Shown piece by piece: positions 22,729 to 33,198 of a stretch of DNA of 64,000 nucleotides (the first letter of the stretch is position 1; each line of letters starts with the position of its first letter). The stretch comes from an uncultured Aurantimonas sp. (GTDB lineage Bacteria > Pseudomonadota > Alphaproteobacteria > Rhizobiales > Rhizobiaceae). Location of the stretch: assembly GCA_947488615.1 (NCBI GenBank), contig CANKZU010000010.1, positions 1 to 64,000 on the forward strand, read 5' to 3'. The translations under genes and the position numbers were made by a program. The notes under the pieces were generated by a model. It searched no databases and was not told the DNA's origin. It was given only the letters and a program-made list of their open reading frames with translations.

Positions 22729-25319
22729 ACACCGACGCCGCGCTTGCCTATCAGGTCGATCTGTCGAACTGCGATCGTGAGCCCATTCATCTGCTGGGTC
22801 GCATTCAGGAATTCGGTTTTCTGATCGCGGTCACCTCGGACTGGTTGATCCGGCACGTGTCGGTCAATATCGGCGATTTCGTCGGCAAATCGGCGGACGA
22901 ACTTCTCGGCTCACCGATCGCCGCCATCTTGCCGACATCGACGGTGCATGCCGTCAGGGGGCGCTTGCAGGTGCTGTCGAACAACGACGGTTCGGAGCGG
23001 CTCTTCGCGGTCGATGTGTTTGAGAACGGCCAGTATTTCGACATCGCCATCCACTTGTCCGGCGATTCGATCGTCCTGGAAATGGAGCCGGCCTCCGCGC
23101 GACGCTCGGCCGATTCCGGCGCTCTGGTCAAGGCGATGATATTGCGTATCCAGAAAGCGCCCGATCTGGAAACGCTCTATCGCGAATGCGTGCGGCAATT
23201 GCGGGCCGTGACCGGCTTCGACCGGGTCATGCTCTATCGATTTCATGGCGACGGGGCCGGTGCAGTCATCGCCGAATCCGTGCGCGGCGGCTACGAAACC
23301 TTTCTCGGCCTCAATTATCCGGCGAGCGATATTCCGCAGCAGGCGCGCGCTCTGTACATCCGCAACCAGATCCGGATCATCGCCAATGTCGATGCCGAAC
23401 CGGTCCCCATCACGCCCGCGCTGAGCCCCGACGGGAAACCGCTGGATCTCTCGCTCTCGCTGCTGCGGGCGGTTTCGCCCATTCACGTCGAGTACCTCAA
23501 GAACATGGGGGTTTCTGCCTCGATGTCGATCTCGATCGTGATCGACGGCAAGCTCTGGGGCCTGTTCGCGCTGCATCATTACGCGGCACGGCATTTACCG
23601 ATGGAGTTGCGAAGCGCCATCGAGCTCTTCGGCCAGATGGCCTCCTTCGTCATCGAGGGCCGGATTCACAAGGAGCGTCGTGAGGCAGACGAGACGGCGC
23701 GCAACCTGCACGATCGCTACATCGGCAAACTCGTCGCGACGACGCCATCGGTCGCGGCGCTCGCCGACCATGCCGACGAGTTGCGCGACTTCATCACCTG
23801 CGACGGGTTCGCGGCTTGGGCGGACGACGAGGCCAGAACTTTTGGTCAGTGTCCGAACCAGCAGGAGATCGCCGAACTCGCGCGGTTTCTCAACCGTGCC
23901 TCCGCCAGCAAGGTCTATGCGAGCGACAGGCTGAGCGAGGCCTGTCCGGATGCCGCCGCTTTCCACGATCGGGCCGCCGGCATGTTGGCGATCCCGCTTT
24001 CCCGCATCCCACGGGATTACCTTATGTTCTTCCGCAAGGAGATCGTGCAGACCGTCAGCTGGGCCGGCGACCCCACCAAGAAGCAGTCTGTCATGGGGCC
24101 GAACGGGCCAAGGCTGACGCCACGCGAGAGCTTCGAGGTCTGGAAGGAGACGGTGGTCGGCAGGAGTTATGGCTGGACCGAAGCCGAGATGAAGAGGGCC
24201 GAGGCGTTGCGGGTTTCGCTTCTGGAAGTGCTGTTGCACTTCAACGAAGAGAACGAGCGAACCCGCGATCTCGCCGCCCAGCATCAGGAATTCGTCATCG
24301 CCGAACTCAATCACCGGGTTCGCAACATCCTCAGCCTGATCCGCGCCCTGGTCGGGCAAAGCCAGGCGGGCGCCAGTTCGGTCGACGAGTTCGGCGGCAT
24401 CATCGGTGGGCGCATCCAGGCACTGGCACGGGCGCACGACCAGATCACCCGCCAGACCTATGTCGCCCAAAGCCTGGGCGACATTATCCGGACCGAGTTG
24501 CAGGCCTATGTCGGGCGGAACACCAGCGGCGTTCATCTCGACGGGCCGGACATCTTCATCGAGGCGAACGCCTTTTCCACCCTGGCGCTGGTATTCCACG
24601 AAATGGTCACCAATTCGGCGAAATACGGCGCGCTTGCCGATACGAAGGGTGTCGTGCACGTCGACTGGACGATCGCGGCAGACGGCTCATGCGATATCCG
24701 TTGGCAGGAGAGCGATGGGCCGCCGGTCACCCCGCCCACACGCCGCGGCTTCGGATCGACCATCATCGAGCGCGCGATTCCCCATGACCTCGGCGGCGAA
24801 GCAGAGGTGAATTATCCAAAGTCAGGTCTGATCGCCCGCTTCCTGTTGCCGGCGTCGGCCTTCCACCTGGACAGCGGCGATCAGAAGCGTCCGAATGCAC
24901 AGATGCAGCTCCAGAACACCGTCGCGACGAACGATCCCGTGACATTGACGGGTCTCAGGGGTCTCATCGTCGAGGACAGCGTCATCATCGCGCTCGACAC
25001 TGAGCAATTGCTGCTCGACAACGGCATGGAAAGGGTTTTCACGGCCGCCAACCTTGCCGAGGCCCGCCAGCTCATCGAGAGTGAATCCTTCGACGTGGCG
25101 TTGCTCGACGTCAATCTTGGTACTGAAACCAGCTTTTCCCTGATCGGACCGCTCAACCGTAAGAACGTCCCCTTCGTCTTCGTCACCGGTTACGGTGAGC
25201 GACTGGAAATGCCCGAAGACAACCCTCCCGATGTCGAGGCTATCCGCAAGCCATTTGCCGGACATGAAGTGGTGGAGGCGATCGCGCGGGCCGCAGCGCG
25301 TCGCAAGGGCGAGCGATAA
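22725..25319 (+). CDS. bphP: bacteriophytochrome HWE histidine kinase with receiver
   Basis: An 864-residue red/far-red photoreceptor kinase. In order: a PAS domain with the biliverdin-linking Cys16 ('LSNCDREPIH'), a GAF domain ('PASDIPQQARALY', 'SPIHVEYLKNMGV'), a PHY domain with the tongue motif PRESF, an HWE kinase with phospho-acceptor near His530 ('ELNHRVRNIL'), N-box 'HEMVTNSAKYG' and W-x-E ('RWQESDGP'), and a C-terminal receiver from about residue 745 ('IVEDS', 'LLDVNLG'). GTG 22725 was chosen because it overlaps the bphO stop codon and gives Cys16. The layout recalls Agrobacterium Agp2. No separate response regulator is adjacent. Confidence 0.93.
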   Translation: MNTDAALAYQVDLSNCDREPIHLLGRIQEFGFLIAVTSDWLIRHVSVNIGDFVGKSADELLGSPIAAILPTSTVHAVRGRLQVLSNNDGSERLFAVDVFENGQYFDIAIHLSGDSIVLEMEPASARRSADSGALVKAMILRIQKAPDLETLYRECVRQLRAVTGFDRVMLYRFHGDGAGAVIAESVRGGYETFLGLNYPASDIPQQARALYIRNQIRIIANVDAEPVPITPALSPDGKPLDLSLSLLRAVSPIHVEYLKNMGVSASMSISIVIDGKLWGLFALHHYAARHLPMELRSAIELFGQMASFVIEGRIHKERREADETARNLHDRYIGKLVATTPSVAALADHADELRDFITCDGFAAWADDEARTFGQCPNQQEIAELARFLNRASASKVYASDRLSEACPDAAAFHDRAAGMLAIPLSRIPRDYLMFFRKEIVQTVSWAGDPTKKQSVMGPNGPRLTPRESFEVWKETVVGRSYGWTEAEMKRAEALRVSLLEVLLHFNEENERTRDLAAQHQEFVIAELNHRVRNILSLIRALVGQSQAGASSVDEFGGIIGGRIQALARAHDQITRQTYVAQSLGDIIRTELQAYVGRNTSGVHLDGPDIFIEANAFSTLALVFHEMVTNSAKYGALADTKGVVHVDWTIAADGSCDIRWQESDGPPVTPPTRRGFGSTIIERAIPHDLGGEAEVNYPKSGLIARFLLPASAFHLDSGDQKRPNAQMQLQNTVATNDPVTLTGLRGLIVEDSVIIALDTEQLLLDNGMERVFTAANLAEARQLIESESFDVALLDVNLGTETSFSLIGPLNRKNVPFVFVTGYGERLEMPEDNPPDVEAIRKPFAGHEVVEAIARAAARRKGER

Positions 25320-25340
25320 ACGCCTCCTGATAGGATGGGG

Positions 25341-25373
25341 ATTGAGTTTTTCCGGGGTATGGAAAAATTCAAT
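25341..25373 (+). promoter_or_regulatory. AT-rich inverted repeat upstream of zwf
   Basis: ATTGAGTTTTTCC-ggggtat-GGAAAAATTCAAT, two 13-nt arms matching at 12 positions. It lies 22 nt after bphP and 64 nt before zwf. It could be a weak bphP terminator or, given its length and AT content, an operator for a regulator of the zwf-pgl-edd operon. Confidence 0.5.
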
Positions 25374-25436
25374 CGATTAGACTAAGCAGATCGCGTGCGC
25401 GGCCGATGTGGGTCCCCCACGACAGAAAGACGAGCG

Positions 25437-26915
25437 ATGTCCAGCCAGATCATACCCGTCGAGCCATTCGACTACGTCGTCTTCGGCGGCAATGGCGACC
25501 TTGCGGAACGCAAGCTACTGCCGGCACTCTACCATCGCGATCATGATGGCCAGATACCCGACGACTCGCGCATCATCGGCGCGTCCCGCAGCGAGATATC
25601 CGACGAGGATTACCGCGCCTTCGCCCGCCAATCCATCGCCAAGCATGTCGATGCGGCCGACATGCATGAGGTGTCGATCGACCGTTTCCTGTCGCGGCTC
25701 CACTATCGCAAGGTCGACGCGCGCGCCGACGAAGGCTGGGGCGACTTGCGCGCCCTGCTCGACGAGGCGGGAGAAGACCGCGTCCGGGCGTTCTACCTGG
25801 CAGTCGGTCCTTCGTTGTTCGCCGATTTCGCCAGGCAGATCGCGGAAAAGGGCCTGTCGAGTCCGAATATGCGGCTGGTCGTCGAAAAGCCCGTCGGTCG
25901 CGATCTGAAATCGGCCTGCGAGCTCAACCGCATCATCGCCGAACACTTCACCGAGGAGCAGGTCTTCCGCATCGACCACTACCTCGGCAAGGAAACCGTG
26001 CAGAATCTGATGGTGCTGCGCTTCGCCAACGCGCTTTACGAGCCGATCTGGAATTCGGCGCATATCGATCATGTGCAGATCACCGTCGCCGAATCGGTCG
26101 GCCTGGAAGGTCGCGCCGGCTATTACGACAAGTCAGGCGCGTTGCGGGACATGGTGCAGAACCATATCGTCCAGCTGATGTGCCTGGTCGCGCTCGAGCC
26201 GCCCTCGGCCCTCGACGCCGACGCGCTCCGCGACGAAAAGCTGAAGGTGTTGCGCGCGCTGCGTCCGATCGACGCCTCGAATGTCGAAAGCCGCACGGTG
26301 CGGGGCCAGTACAAGGCGGGCGCCTCCGACGGAGGCGCGGTCAAGAGCTATCTCGACGATCTCGGCAACGGCGAGAGCAACACCGAAACCTTCGTCGCGA
26401 TCAAGGCGGAGATCAACAATTGGCGCTGGGCTGGCGTGCCGTTCTATTTGCGCACCGGCAAGCGGCTGTCGGAACGCATGTCGGAGATCGTCGTCACCTT
26501 CCGGCCAATCCCGCATTCGATCTTTGCCGGAGCCGCCGGCAATATCGTCCAGAACCAGCTGGTCATGCGCCTGCAGCCCAACGAGGGCGTCAAGCAATGG
26601 CTGATGATCAAGGACCCGGGTCCCGGCGGCATGCGGCTCCGTCACGTACCGCTCGACATGAGCTTCGCCGAGTCGTTCCGGGTGCGCAATCCAGACGCCT
26701 ATGAGCGCCTGCTGATGGACGTCATCCGCGGCAACCAGACGTTGTTCATGCGGCGCGACGAGGTCGAGGCCGCCTGGAACTGGGTCGACCCGATCCTGGA
26801 GGCTTGGGAGGAGAAGGGCATGAAGCCGCAGGGCTACACCGCCGGCACATGGGGGCCATCCTCCGGCGTCGCGCTGATCGAACGCGACGGACGCACCTGG
26901 CACGAGCCCGATTGA
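25437..26915 (+). CDS. zwf: glucose-6-phosphate 1-dehydrogenase
   Basis: A 492-residue cytoplasmic enzyme that oxidises glucose-6-phosphate to 6-phosphogluconolactone. The NADP-binding fingerprint is 'FGGNGDLAERKLLPALY' near the N-terminus and the substrate-binding catalytic segment is 'RIDHYLGKE' (about residues 179-187). Length is normal. I place the start at ATG 25437. It is first in a zwf-pgl-edd operon feeding the Entner-Doudoroff pathway, and its stop codon overlaps the pgl start by 1 nt. Confidence 0.96.
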   Translation: MSSQIIPVEPFDYVVFGGNGDLAERKLLPALYHRDHDGQIPDDSRIIGASRSEISDEDYRAFARQSIAKHVDAADMHEVSIDRFLSRLHYRKVDARADEGWGDLRALLDEAGEDRVRAFYLAVGPSLFADFARQIAEKGLSSPNMRLVVEKPVGRDLKSACELNRIIAEHFTEEQVFRIDHYLGKETVQNLMVLRFANALYEPIWNSAHIDHVQITVAESVGLEGRAGYYDKSGALRDMVQNHIVQLMCLVALEPPSALDADALRDEKLKVLRALRPIDASNVESRTVRGQYKAGASDGGAVKSYLDDLGNGESNTETFVAIKAEINNWRWAGVPFYLRTGKRLSERMSEIVVTFRPIPHSIFAGAAGNIVQNQLVMRLQPNEGVKQWLMIKDPGPGGMRLRHVPLDMSFAESFRVRNPDAYERLLMDVIRGNQTLFMRRDEVEAAWNWVDPILEAWEEKGMKPQGYTAGTWGPSSGVALIERDGRTWHEPD

Positions 26916-27631
26916 TGGATGCGATGATCCCCGCCCCCGTCCTGCATCGCTATCAAACGCGCGAGGCGCTCGCCGAAGCGCTGGCCACCGGCGTCGCCGC
27001 CGTGCTCGCCGGCGCGATCGCCACCCGCGGCTCGGCGACGCTGGCGGTCTCCGGCGGCTCGACGCCGAAGCGCTTCTTCGAGCGGCTGGCCGAAGCCGAC
27101 ATCGATTGGTGTAACGTCCGCGTCACGCTGGTCGATGAGCGCTGGGTCCCGGAAACCAACGAGCGGTCGAACGCGGCCATGCTGCGCCGGCACCTGCTCA
27201 AGAACGGCGCGGCGCAAGCTCGTTTCGTGCCGCTCTACCTGGATGCCCCGACACCGGAAGACGCGCTGACCGACCTCGGCGAGCGGTTCCAGCGGCTGGC
27301 CCGTCCCTTCGACGCGGCGATCCTGGGCATGGGCGCCGACGGCCATACCGCCTCGTTCTTCCCGGACGCCGACAATCTGGCCCAGGCGATCGACATGGCG
27401 ACCAACGAGCCGGTCGTTGCGATCCGCGCGCCGGGAGCCGGCGAACCGCGCGTGACCCTGACGCTGCCGCTGCTGGTCGACGCGCGCCTTCTCGCTCTCC
27501 ATATCGAGGGGGAGGAAAAGCTGGCCGTCTACGAGACGGCGCTCAAGGACGGCGCGGCAATGGACCTCCCGGTTCGAGCGGTGCTGCGGGCACCGCGGAG
27601 CGAGCCGCTGAACGTATTCTGGGCGCCCTGA
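26915..27631 (+). CDS. pgl: 6-phosphogluconolactonase
   Basis: A 238-residue cytoplasmic enzyme that hydrolyses 6-phosphogluconolactone to 6-phosphogluconate. Family features include 'LAVSGGSTPKRFFERL', 'VTLVDERWVP' and 'GMGADGHTASFFPD'. The ATG at 26915 shares one base with the zwf stop codon (TGATG), showing translational coupling. The longer ORF start at 26804 would overlap zwf by over 100 nt and is unlikely. edd follows 27 bp later. Confidence 0.95.
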   Translation: MDAMIPAPVLHRYQTREALAEALATGVAAVLAGAIATRGSATLAVSGGSTPKRFFERLAEADIDWCNVRVTLVDERWVPETNERSNAAMLRRHLLKNGAAQARFVPLYLDAPTPEDALTDLGERFQRLARPFDAAILGMGADGHTASFFPDADNLAQAIDMATNEPVVAIRAPGAGEPRVTLTLPLLVDARLLALHIEGEEKLAVYETALKDGAAMDLPVRAVLRAPRSEPLNVFWAP

Positions 27632-27658
27632 CTTCCTCTTGCCAAGAAGGTCGACACC

Positions 27659-29476
27659 ATGACCGCAGATCCTCGCATCGAAGCCATCACCGACCGCATC
27701 CGCGAGCGCTCGGCGCCGACCCGCGACGCCTACGTCGCGCGCATCACCGCCAAGGGTGCCGAGGGGCCGAAGCGCTCGACGCTGTCCTGCGGCAATCTCG
27801 CGCACGGCTTCGCCGCCTGCGGTCCGGTGGACAAGGACCGGCTGTCCGACGGCCAGACGCCCAATCTCGGCATCGTCACCGCCTATAACGACATGCTCTC
27901 GGCCCATCAGCCGTTCGAGCGCTTTCCCGAACTGATCCGCGACGCGGCGCGCGAAATGGGCGCCACCGCACAGGTCGCCTCCGGCGTTCCGGCGATGTGC
28001 GACGGCGTCACCCAGGGACAGGGCGGCATGGAGCTGTCGCTGTTTTCGCGCGACGTGATCGCCATGGCCGCGGCGGTCGGCCTCTCGCACGACATGTTCG
28101 ACGCGGCCGTCTATCTCGGCGTCTGCGACAAGATCGTGCCGGGCCTGACCATCGCGGCGCTGACCTTCGGCCATCTGCCGGCGATCTTCGTCCCGGCCGG
28201 GCCGATGACCACCGGGCTTCCGAACGACGAGAAGGCCCGCATCCGTCAGCTCTACGCGGAAGGCAAGGTCGGCCGCGACGAACTGCTCGAGGCCGAGTCC
28301 CAGTCCTACCACGGGCCCGGCACCTGCACCTTCTACGGCACCGCGAACTCCAACCAGATGCTGATGGAGATCATGGGCCTGCACACGCCGGGCTCCTCCT
28401 TCGTCAATCCGAACACGCCGCTGCGCGATGCCCTGACCAGGGAGGCGACGAAGCGGGCGCTTGCCATCACCGCGCTCGGCAACGAATATACGCCGGCCGG
28501 GCTGGTCGTCGACGAGCGCGCCGTGGTCAACGGCGTCGTCGGCCTGCACGCCACCGGCGGCTCGACCAACCACACCATGCATCTCGTCGCGATGGCGGCC
28601 GCGGCCGGGATCAAGCTGACCTGGCAGGACATTTCCGACCTGTCGGACGCAACACCGTTGCTGGCGCGGGTCTACCCGAACGGCCTCGCCGACGTGAACC
28701 ACTTCCAGGCCGCCGGCGGCATGGGCTTCCTGATCCGCGAACTGCTCGGCCGGGGGCTGCTGCACGAGGACGTCCGCACCGCCTGGGGCAACGGCTTGAG
28801 CGCCTACGCCGTCGAGGCCCGGCTCGCCGACGATGGGCAATCGGTGACGCGCGTGGCGGCGACGACGGAGAGCGGCGACCCGAAGGTGCTGACCACCCCC
28901 GATCAGCCGTTTTCATCGAATGGCGGCGTCCGGATGCTGACCGGCAACATGGGCAAGGCCGTGATCAAGGTCTCGGCGGTCAAGCCCGAGCGCCGCCTCG
29001 TCGAGGCGCCGGCCAAGATCTTCCACGACCAGAACGATCTGAAGGCGGCTTTTGACTCCGGCGAGCTCAATCAGGATTTCGTCGCCGTGGTCCGCTTCCA
29101 GGGACCGAAGGCCAACGGTATGCCAGAGCTGCACAAGCTGACGCCTTTTCTGGGCGTGCTCCTGGATCGCGGCCACAAGGTCGCGCTGGTCACCGACGGC
29201 CGGATGTCGGGCGCGTCGGGCAAGGTGCCTGCGGCGATCCATGTGACGCCGGAAGCCAAGGCCGGCGGCGCTATCGCCCGGATCCGGGAAGGCGACATGA
29301 TCCGGCTCGACGGCGAAAACGGCACGCTTGAAATCCTGGTCGACGCGGCGGAACTCGATGCCCGCGAGCCGGCCAAGCCGGATCTGACCGGCAACGAATT
29401 CGGGCTGGGGCGCGAGTTGTTCGCAGCCTTCCGAGCAGCTGTCGGCACCGCCGACAACGGCGCCAGCGTCTTCTGA
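27659..29476 (+). CDS. edd: phosphogluconate dehydratase
   Basis: A 605-residue Fe-S dehydratase of the IlvD/Edd family, converting 6-phosphogluconate to 2-keto-3-deoxy-6-phosphogluconate. Characteristic segments are '[14 protein letters not shown]' (about residues 117-130), 'GVCDKIVPG' and the C-terminal '[16 protein letters not shown]'. Cys residues for the cluster are retained. It completes the zwf-pgl-edd operon. The aldolase gene eda is not in the window. A hairpin terminator follows, shared with the convergent agl operon. Confidence 0.96.
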   Translation: MTADPRIEAITDRIRERSAPTRDAYVARITAKGAEGPKRSTLSCGNLAHGFAACGPVDKDRLSDGQTPNLGIVTAYNDMLSAHQPFERFPELIRDAAREMGATAQVASGVPAMCDGVTQGQGGMELSLFSRDVIAMAAAVGLSHDMFDAAVYLGVCDKIVPGLTIAALTFGHLPAIFVPAGPMTTGLPNDEKARIRQLYAEGKVGRDELLEAESQSYHGPGTCTFYGTANSNQMLMEIMGLHTPGSSFVNPNTPLRDALTREATKRALAITALGNEYTPAGLVVDERAVVNGVVGLHATGGSTNHTMHLVAMAAAAGIKLTWQDISDLSDATPLLARVYPNGLADVNHFQAAGGMGFLIRELLGRGLLHEDVRTAWGNGLSAYAVEARLADDGQSVTRVAATTESGDPKVLTTPDQPFSSNGGVRMLTGNMGKAVIKVSAVKPERRLVEAPAKIFHDQNDLKAAFDSGELNQDFVAVVRFQGPKANGMPELHKLTPFLGVLLDRGHKVALVTDGRMSGASGKVPAAIHVTPEAKAGGAIARIREGDMIRLDGENGTLEILVDAAELDAREPAKPDLTGNEFGLGRELFAAFRAAVGTADNGASVF

Positions 29477-29483
29477 CGCGAAC

Positions 29484-29513
29484 AGGGATCGCCGCTTTCG
29501 GCGGTGTCCCTTG
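29484..29513. terminator. bidirectional terminator between edd and aglK
   Basis: AGGGA-t-CGCCG-cttt-CGGCG-gtg-TCCCTT forms a stem with a small internal bulge, located between the two convergent stop codons (29476 and 29524). T-rich ends occur only on the plus-strand side ('ttgtctgt'). Confidence 0.55.
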
Positions 29514-29523
29514 TCTGTGACCG

Positions 29524-30636
29524 TCAGGCGGCGACGCGCTGCGGCGCCGTGCGCATCGCCTTGCCGTCCTCGCCGAACAGCCGCATCGCGTCGGGGTCGG
29601 CCGTCAACGCGACGGTGGTCCCACGCTCGATCGTCACCTCCCCCGGCAGTTTGACGACGAAAGGCTCGTCGGTGCGGCCGATGTCGACATAGACCAGCGT
29701 GACTTCGCCGAGCGACTCCGTCAGCAACACCTCGCCGCTGAACGGCGCGTCCGGACTGTCGGACAAAACGAGATTTTCCGGCCGGATGCCGAGATGGCCC
29801 TCGGTGCCCTTCGCGTCTGGCGGCGACGCGATCGGCAGCGTCACCGAGCGGCCGCCCGTCGGCAGCACCCGGGTTTGCTGCCCTGTCTCTTCGATCGTCG
29901 CGGGCAGAATGTTCATCGAGGGCGAGCCGAGGAAGCGGGCGACGAAGAGATTGTCCGGCCGGTTGTAAAGCTCCATCGGCGATCCGACCTGCTCGACATA
30001 ACCCTTGTTGAGAACCACGATCTTGTCGGCGAGGGTCATCGCCTCGACCTGATCATGGGTAACATACACCATCGTCGTGCCGGCCATGCGCTCATGCAGC
30101 CGGGCGATCTCGATCCGGGTCTGGACGCGCAGCGCGGCGTCGAGGTTGGACAGTGGCTCGTCGAACAGGAAGACCTTCGGATTGCGGGTGATCGCCCGCC
30201 CGATGGCGACACGCTGGCGCTGACCGCCCGAAAGCGCCTTGGGCAGCCGGTCGAGATAAGGCTCGATCTGCAGGATCTCCGCGGCCTCGCGAACCCGCCT
30301 GTCGACTTCCTCCTTGGAGTTGTTCTTCTCCAGCTTCAGGCCGAACGCCATGTTGTCGTAGACATTCATGTGCGGGTAGAGCGCGTAGGACTGGAACACC
30401 ATGGCGATGCCGCGCTCCTTCGGGGTCCGGCCGTTGACGACCTCGCCGTCGATCTCGAGCGTCCCGCCGGTGATGTCCTCGAGGCCCGCGATCACCCGCA
30501 AAAGGGTGGATTTGCCGCAGCCGGACGGGCCGACGAAGACGATGAACTCGCCTGGCTCGATATCGAGATCGATACCGTGCAGCACCTGCACCTGTCCGTA
30601 GGCCTTCCTGATGCCGGTGAGCTTGACGTTCGCCAT
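29524..30636 (-). CDS. aglK: alpha-glucoside ABC transporter ATP-binding protein
   Basis: A 370-residue ATPase of the MalK/UgpC (CUT1) group that energises sugar import. Walker A is 'GPSGCGKST' (about 37-45), the signature is 'LSGGQRQRVAIGRAI', Walker B is 'VFLFDEPLSNLD', and the C-terminal TOBE regulatory domain is present. It is the last gene of the operon, 34 bp after aglA. MalK-type subunits are often shared by several importers, so a wider role is possible. Confidence 0.92.
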   Translation of the reverse strand: MANVKLTGIRKAYGQVQVLHGIDLDIEPGEFIVFVGPSGCGKSTLLRVIAGLEDITGGTLEIDGEVVNGRTPKERGIAMVFQSYALYPHMNVYDNMAFGLKLEKNNSKEEVDRRVREAAEILQIEPYLDRLPKALSGGQRQRVAIGRAITRNPKVFLFDEPLSNLDAALRVQTRIEIARLHERMAGTTMVYVTHDQVEAMTLADKIVVLNKGYVEQVGSPMELYNRPDNLFVARFLGSPSMNILPATIEETGQQTRVLPTGGRSVTLPIASPPDAKGTEGHLGIRPENLVLSDSPDAPFSGEVLLTESLGEVTLVYVDIGRTDEPFVVKLPGEVTIERGTTVALTADPDAMRLFGEDGKAMRTAPQRVAA

Positions 30637-30670
30637 GGTCCTGTCTCCCTTCCAGCCGCGCGCGCTTGCC

Positions 30671-32368
30671 TCACAGCCTGCCGATAAACCCGTCGAAGCC
30701 GTCGAGGCGAATCATCGCCCCGTCGGCCATCCCTGAAAATCCATGTCCGGACAGCGCGGTCGGAACGGAGTCCGCCGGCAAATTGAACTCCGTCGCGGCG
30801 GCGGCGAAATTGAACGCGCAGACGAGGCGCTCGCCGTCATGCTCGCGCGTGAACGCCAGAACCGCGGGCGGCGACGGCAGAAACGTCATCTGCCCCTTGG
30901 CGAACGCCGGATGGGCACGCCGGAAGCGCAGGAATGCCCGGTAGAAATCGAGCAGCGAGTCCGGCGCCCCTTCCATCAAATCGACAGCGCGGTCCTTGTG
31001 CGCGGCGGCAACGGGCAGCCAGGGCCTGCCGGTCGAAAAGCCGGCATTGGCGGCGTCCGCCTCCCAGACCATCGGCGTGCGGCAGCCGTCGCGCCCTTTC
31101 ACTTCCGGCCAGAAATTGATGCCATAGGGATCGACCAGATCCTCATAGGCGATGTCGGCCTCGACCAGCCCCAGTTCCTCGCCCTGGTAGAGACAGACGG
31201 AGCCGCGCAGCGTCAACAGAATGCCGGCCGCGAGACGCAGAACCTTGTCGGCCTCGTGGTGATCCTCGGCCCAGCGCGTCGCGTGCCGCTCGACATCGTG
31301 ATTGGAAAACGCCCAGCAGGCCCAGCCATCGGCCGCCGCCGCCTCGAAACGCCGCAGCGTGCCGGTCAGATCGTCGACCGCCGGCATACGCCCGGACAGG
31401 AAATCGAAGGCGTAGCACATATGCAGCTTGTCGCCGCCGGCGGTGTATTCGCCCATCAGCTCGGCGCCGTGGATGCGCTCACCGACTTCGCCGACGGAGG
31501 CCGCAGCCGGATATTCGTCGAGCAACGCCCGGAATTCCCTCAAAAAGGTGAGGTTTTCCGGCCGGTTCTTGTCGTAGATATGCGCCTGCCAGTTATAGGG
31601 CTGGTTGCGCGAGGCCATCACCTCGGACTGGAGCGCAGCCTCGAGCGGCGGATTGTCCCGCAATTCGCGGTCGTGAAAATAGAAATTCGCCGTGTCCAGC
31701 CGAAACCCGTCGACGCCGCGATCGAGCCAGAAGCGGACGTCCGCGAGCAGCGCTGCCCGAACATCCGGATTGTGGAAATTGAGATCGGGCTGTGCGGTCA
31801 GAAAATTGTGCAGGTAGTACTGCCGGCGCTTGGAATCCCATTCCCAGGAGGAGCCGCCGAACACCGACAGCCAGTTGGTCGGCGGCGTCCCGTCGGGCTT
31901 CGGATCGGCCCAGACATACCAGTCCGCCTTGGGATTGGCGCGGCTCTGGCGGCTTTCGACGAACCAGGAGTGGCGGTCGGAGGTATGCGACAGCACCTGA
32001 TCGATCACCACCTTCAGATTCAGCCGATGCGCCTCGACGACCAGCGCGTCGAAATCCGCCAGCGTTCCGAACAGCGGATCGACGTCGCGATAGTCGGAGA
32101 TGTCGTAGCCGAAATCCTTCATCGGCGAGGTCATGAAGGGCGACAGCCAGATGCCGTCGACACCGAGCGAGGCGACATAGGCGAGCCGGCGGGTGATGCC
32201 GGGAAGATCGCCGACGCCATCGCCGTCGGAGTCCTGGAACGAGCGCGGATAGATCTGGTAGAGCACTGCGCCGCGCCACCAGTCGCGATCCACCGTGGCG
32301 GCTTGCGGCGAGGCTGTCGACCGGTCGGTGGTCATGGACATATCGTTCGTCTGCCGCATCGTCCGCAT
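30671..32368 (-). CDS. aglA: alpha-glucosidase (GH13)
   Basis: A 565-residue cytoplasmic glycoside hydrolase of family 13 that cleaves alpha-linked glucose disaccharides such as sucrose, maltose or trehalose. (beta/alpha)8-barrel motifs are clear: 'LKVVIDQVLSHTS', 'GFRLDTANFYF' with the catalytic Asp, 'SVGEVGE' with the acid/base Glu, and 'FSNHDVERH'. No signal peptide is seen, so it acts on imported sugar. It sits between the permeases and ATPase exactly as in the S. meliloti agl operon. The start ATG is one base after the aglG stop codon; internal ATGs are possible. Confidence 0.92.
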   Translation of the reverse strand: MRTMRQTNDMSMTTDRSTASPQAATVDRDWWRGAVLYQIYPRSFQDSDGDGVGDLPGITRRLAYVASLGVDGIWLSPFMTSPMKDFGYDISDYRDVDPLFGTLADFDALVVEAHRLNLKVVIDQVLSHTSDRHSWFVESRQSRANPKADWYVWADPKPDGTPPTNWLSVFGGSSWEWDSKRRQYYLHNFLTAQPDLNFHNPDVRAALLADVRFWLDRGVDGFRLDTANFYFHDRELRDNPPLEAALQSEVMASRNQPYNWQAHIYDKNRPENLTFLREFRALLDEYPAAASVGEVGERIHGAELMGEYTAGGDKLHMCYAFDFLSGRMPAVDDLTGTLRRFEAAAADGWACWAFSNHDVERHATRWAEDHHEADKVLRLAAGILLTLRGSVCLYQGEELGLVEADIAYEDLVDPYGINFWPEVKGRDGCRTPMVWEADAANAGFSTGRPWLPVAAAHKDRAVDLMEGAPDSLLDFYRAFLRFRRAHPAFAKGQMTFLPSPPAVLAFTREHDGERLVCAFNFAAAATEFNLPADSVPTALSGHGFSGMADGAMIRLDGFDGFIGRL

Positions 32369-32369
32369 G

Positions 32370-33197
<828 letters not shown>

Positions 33198-33198
33198 G

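Noticed and set aside
26834-28840. 668-residue ORF on the minus strand opposite pgl and edd
   Set aside because: It is an Arg/Gly-rich antisense frame in high-GC DNA and shows no domain; the plus-strand genes have clear enzyme motifs.
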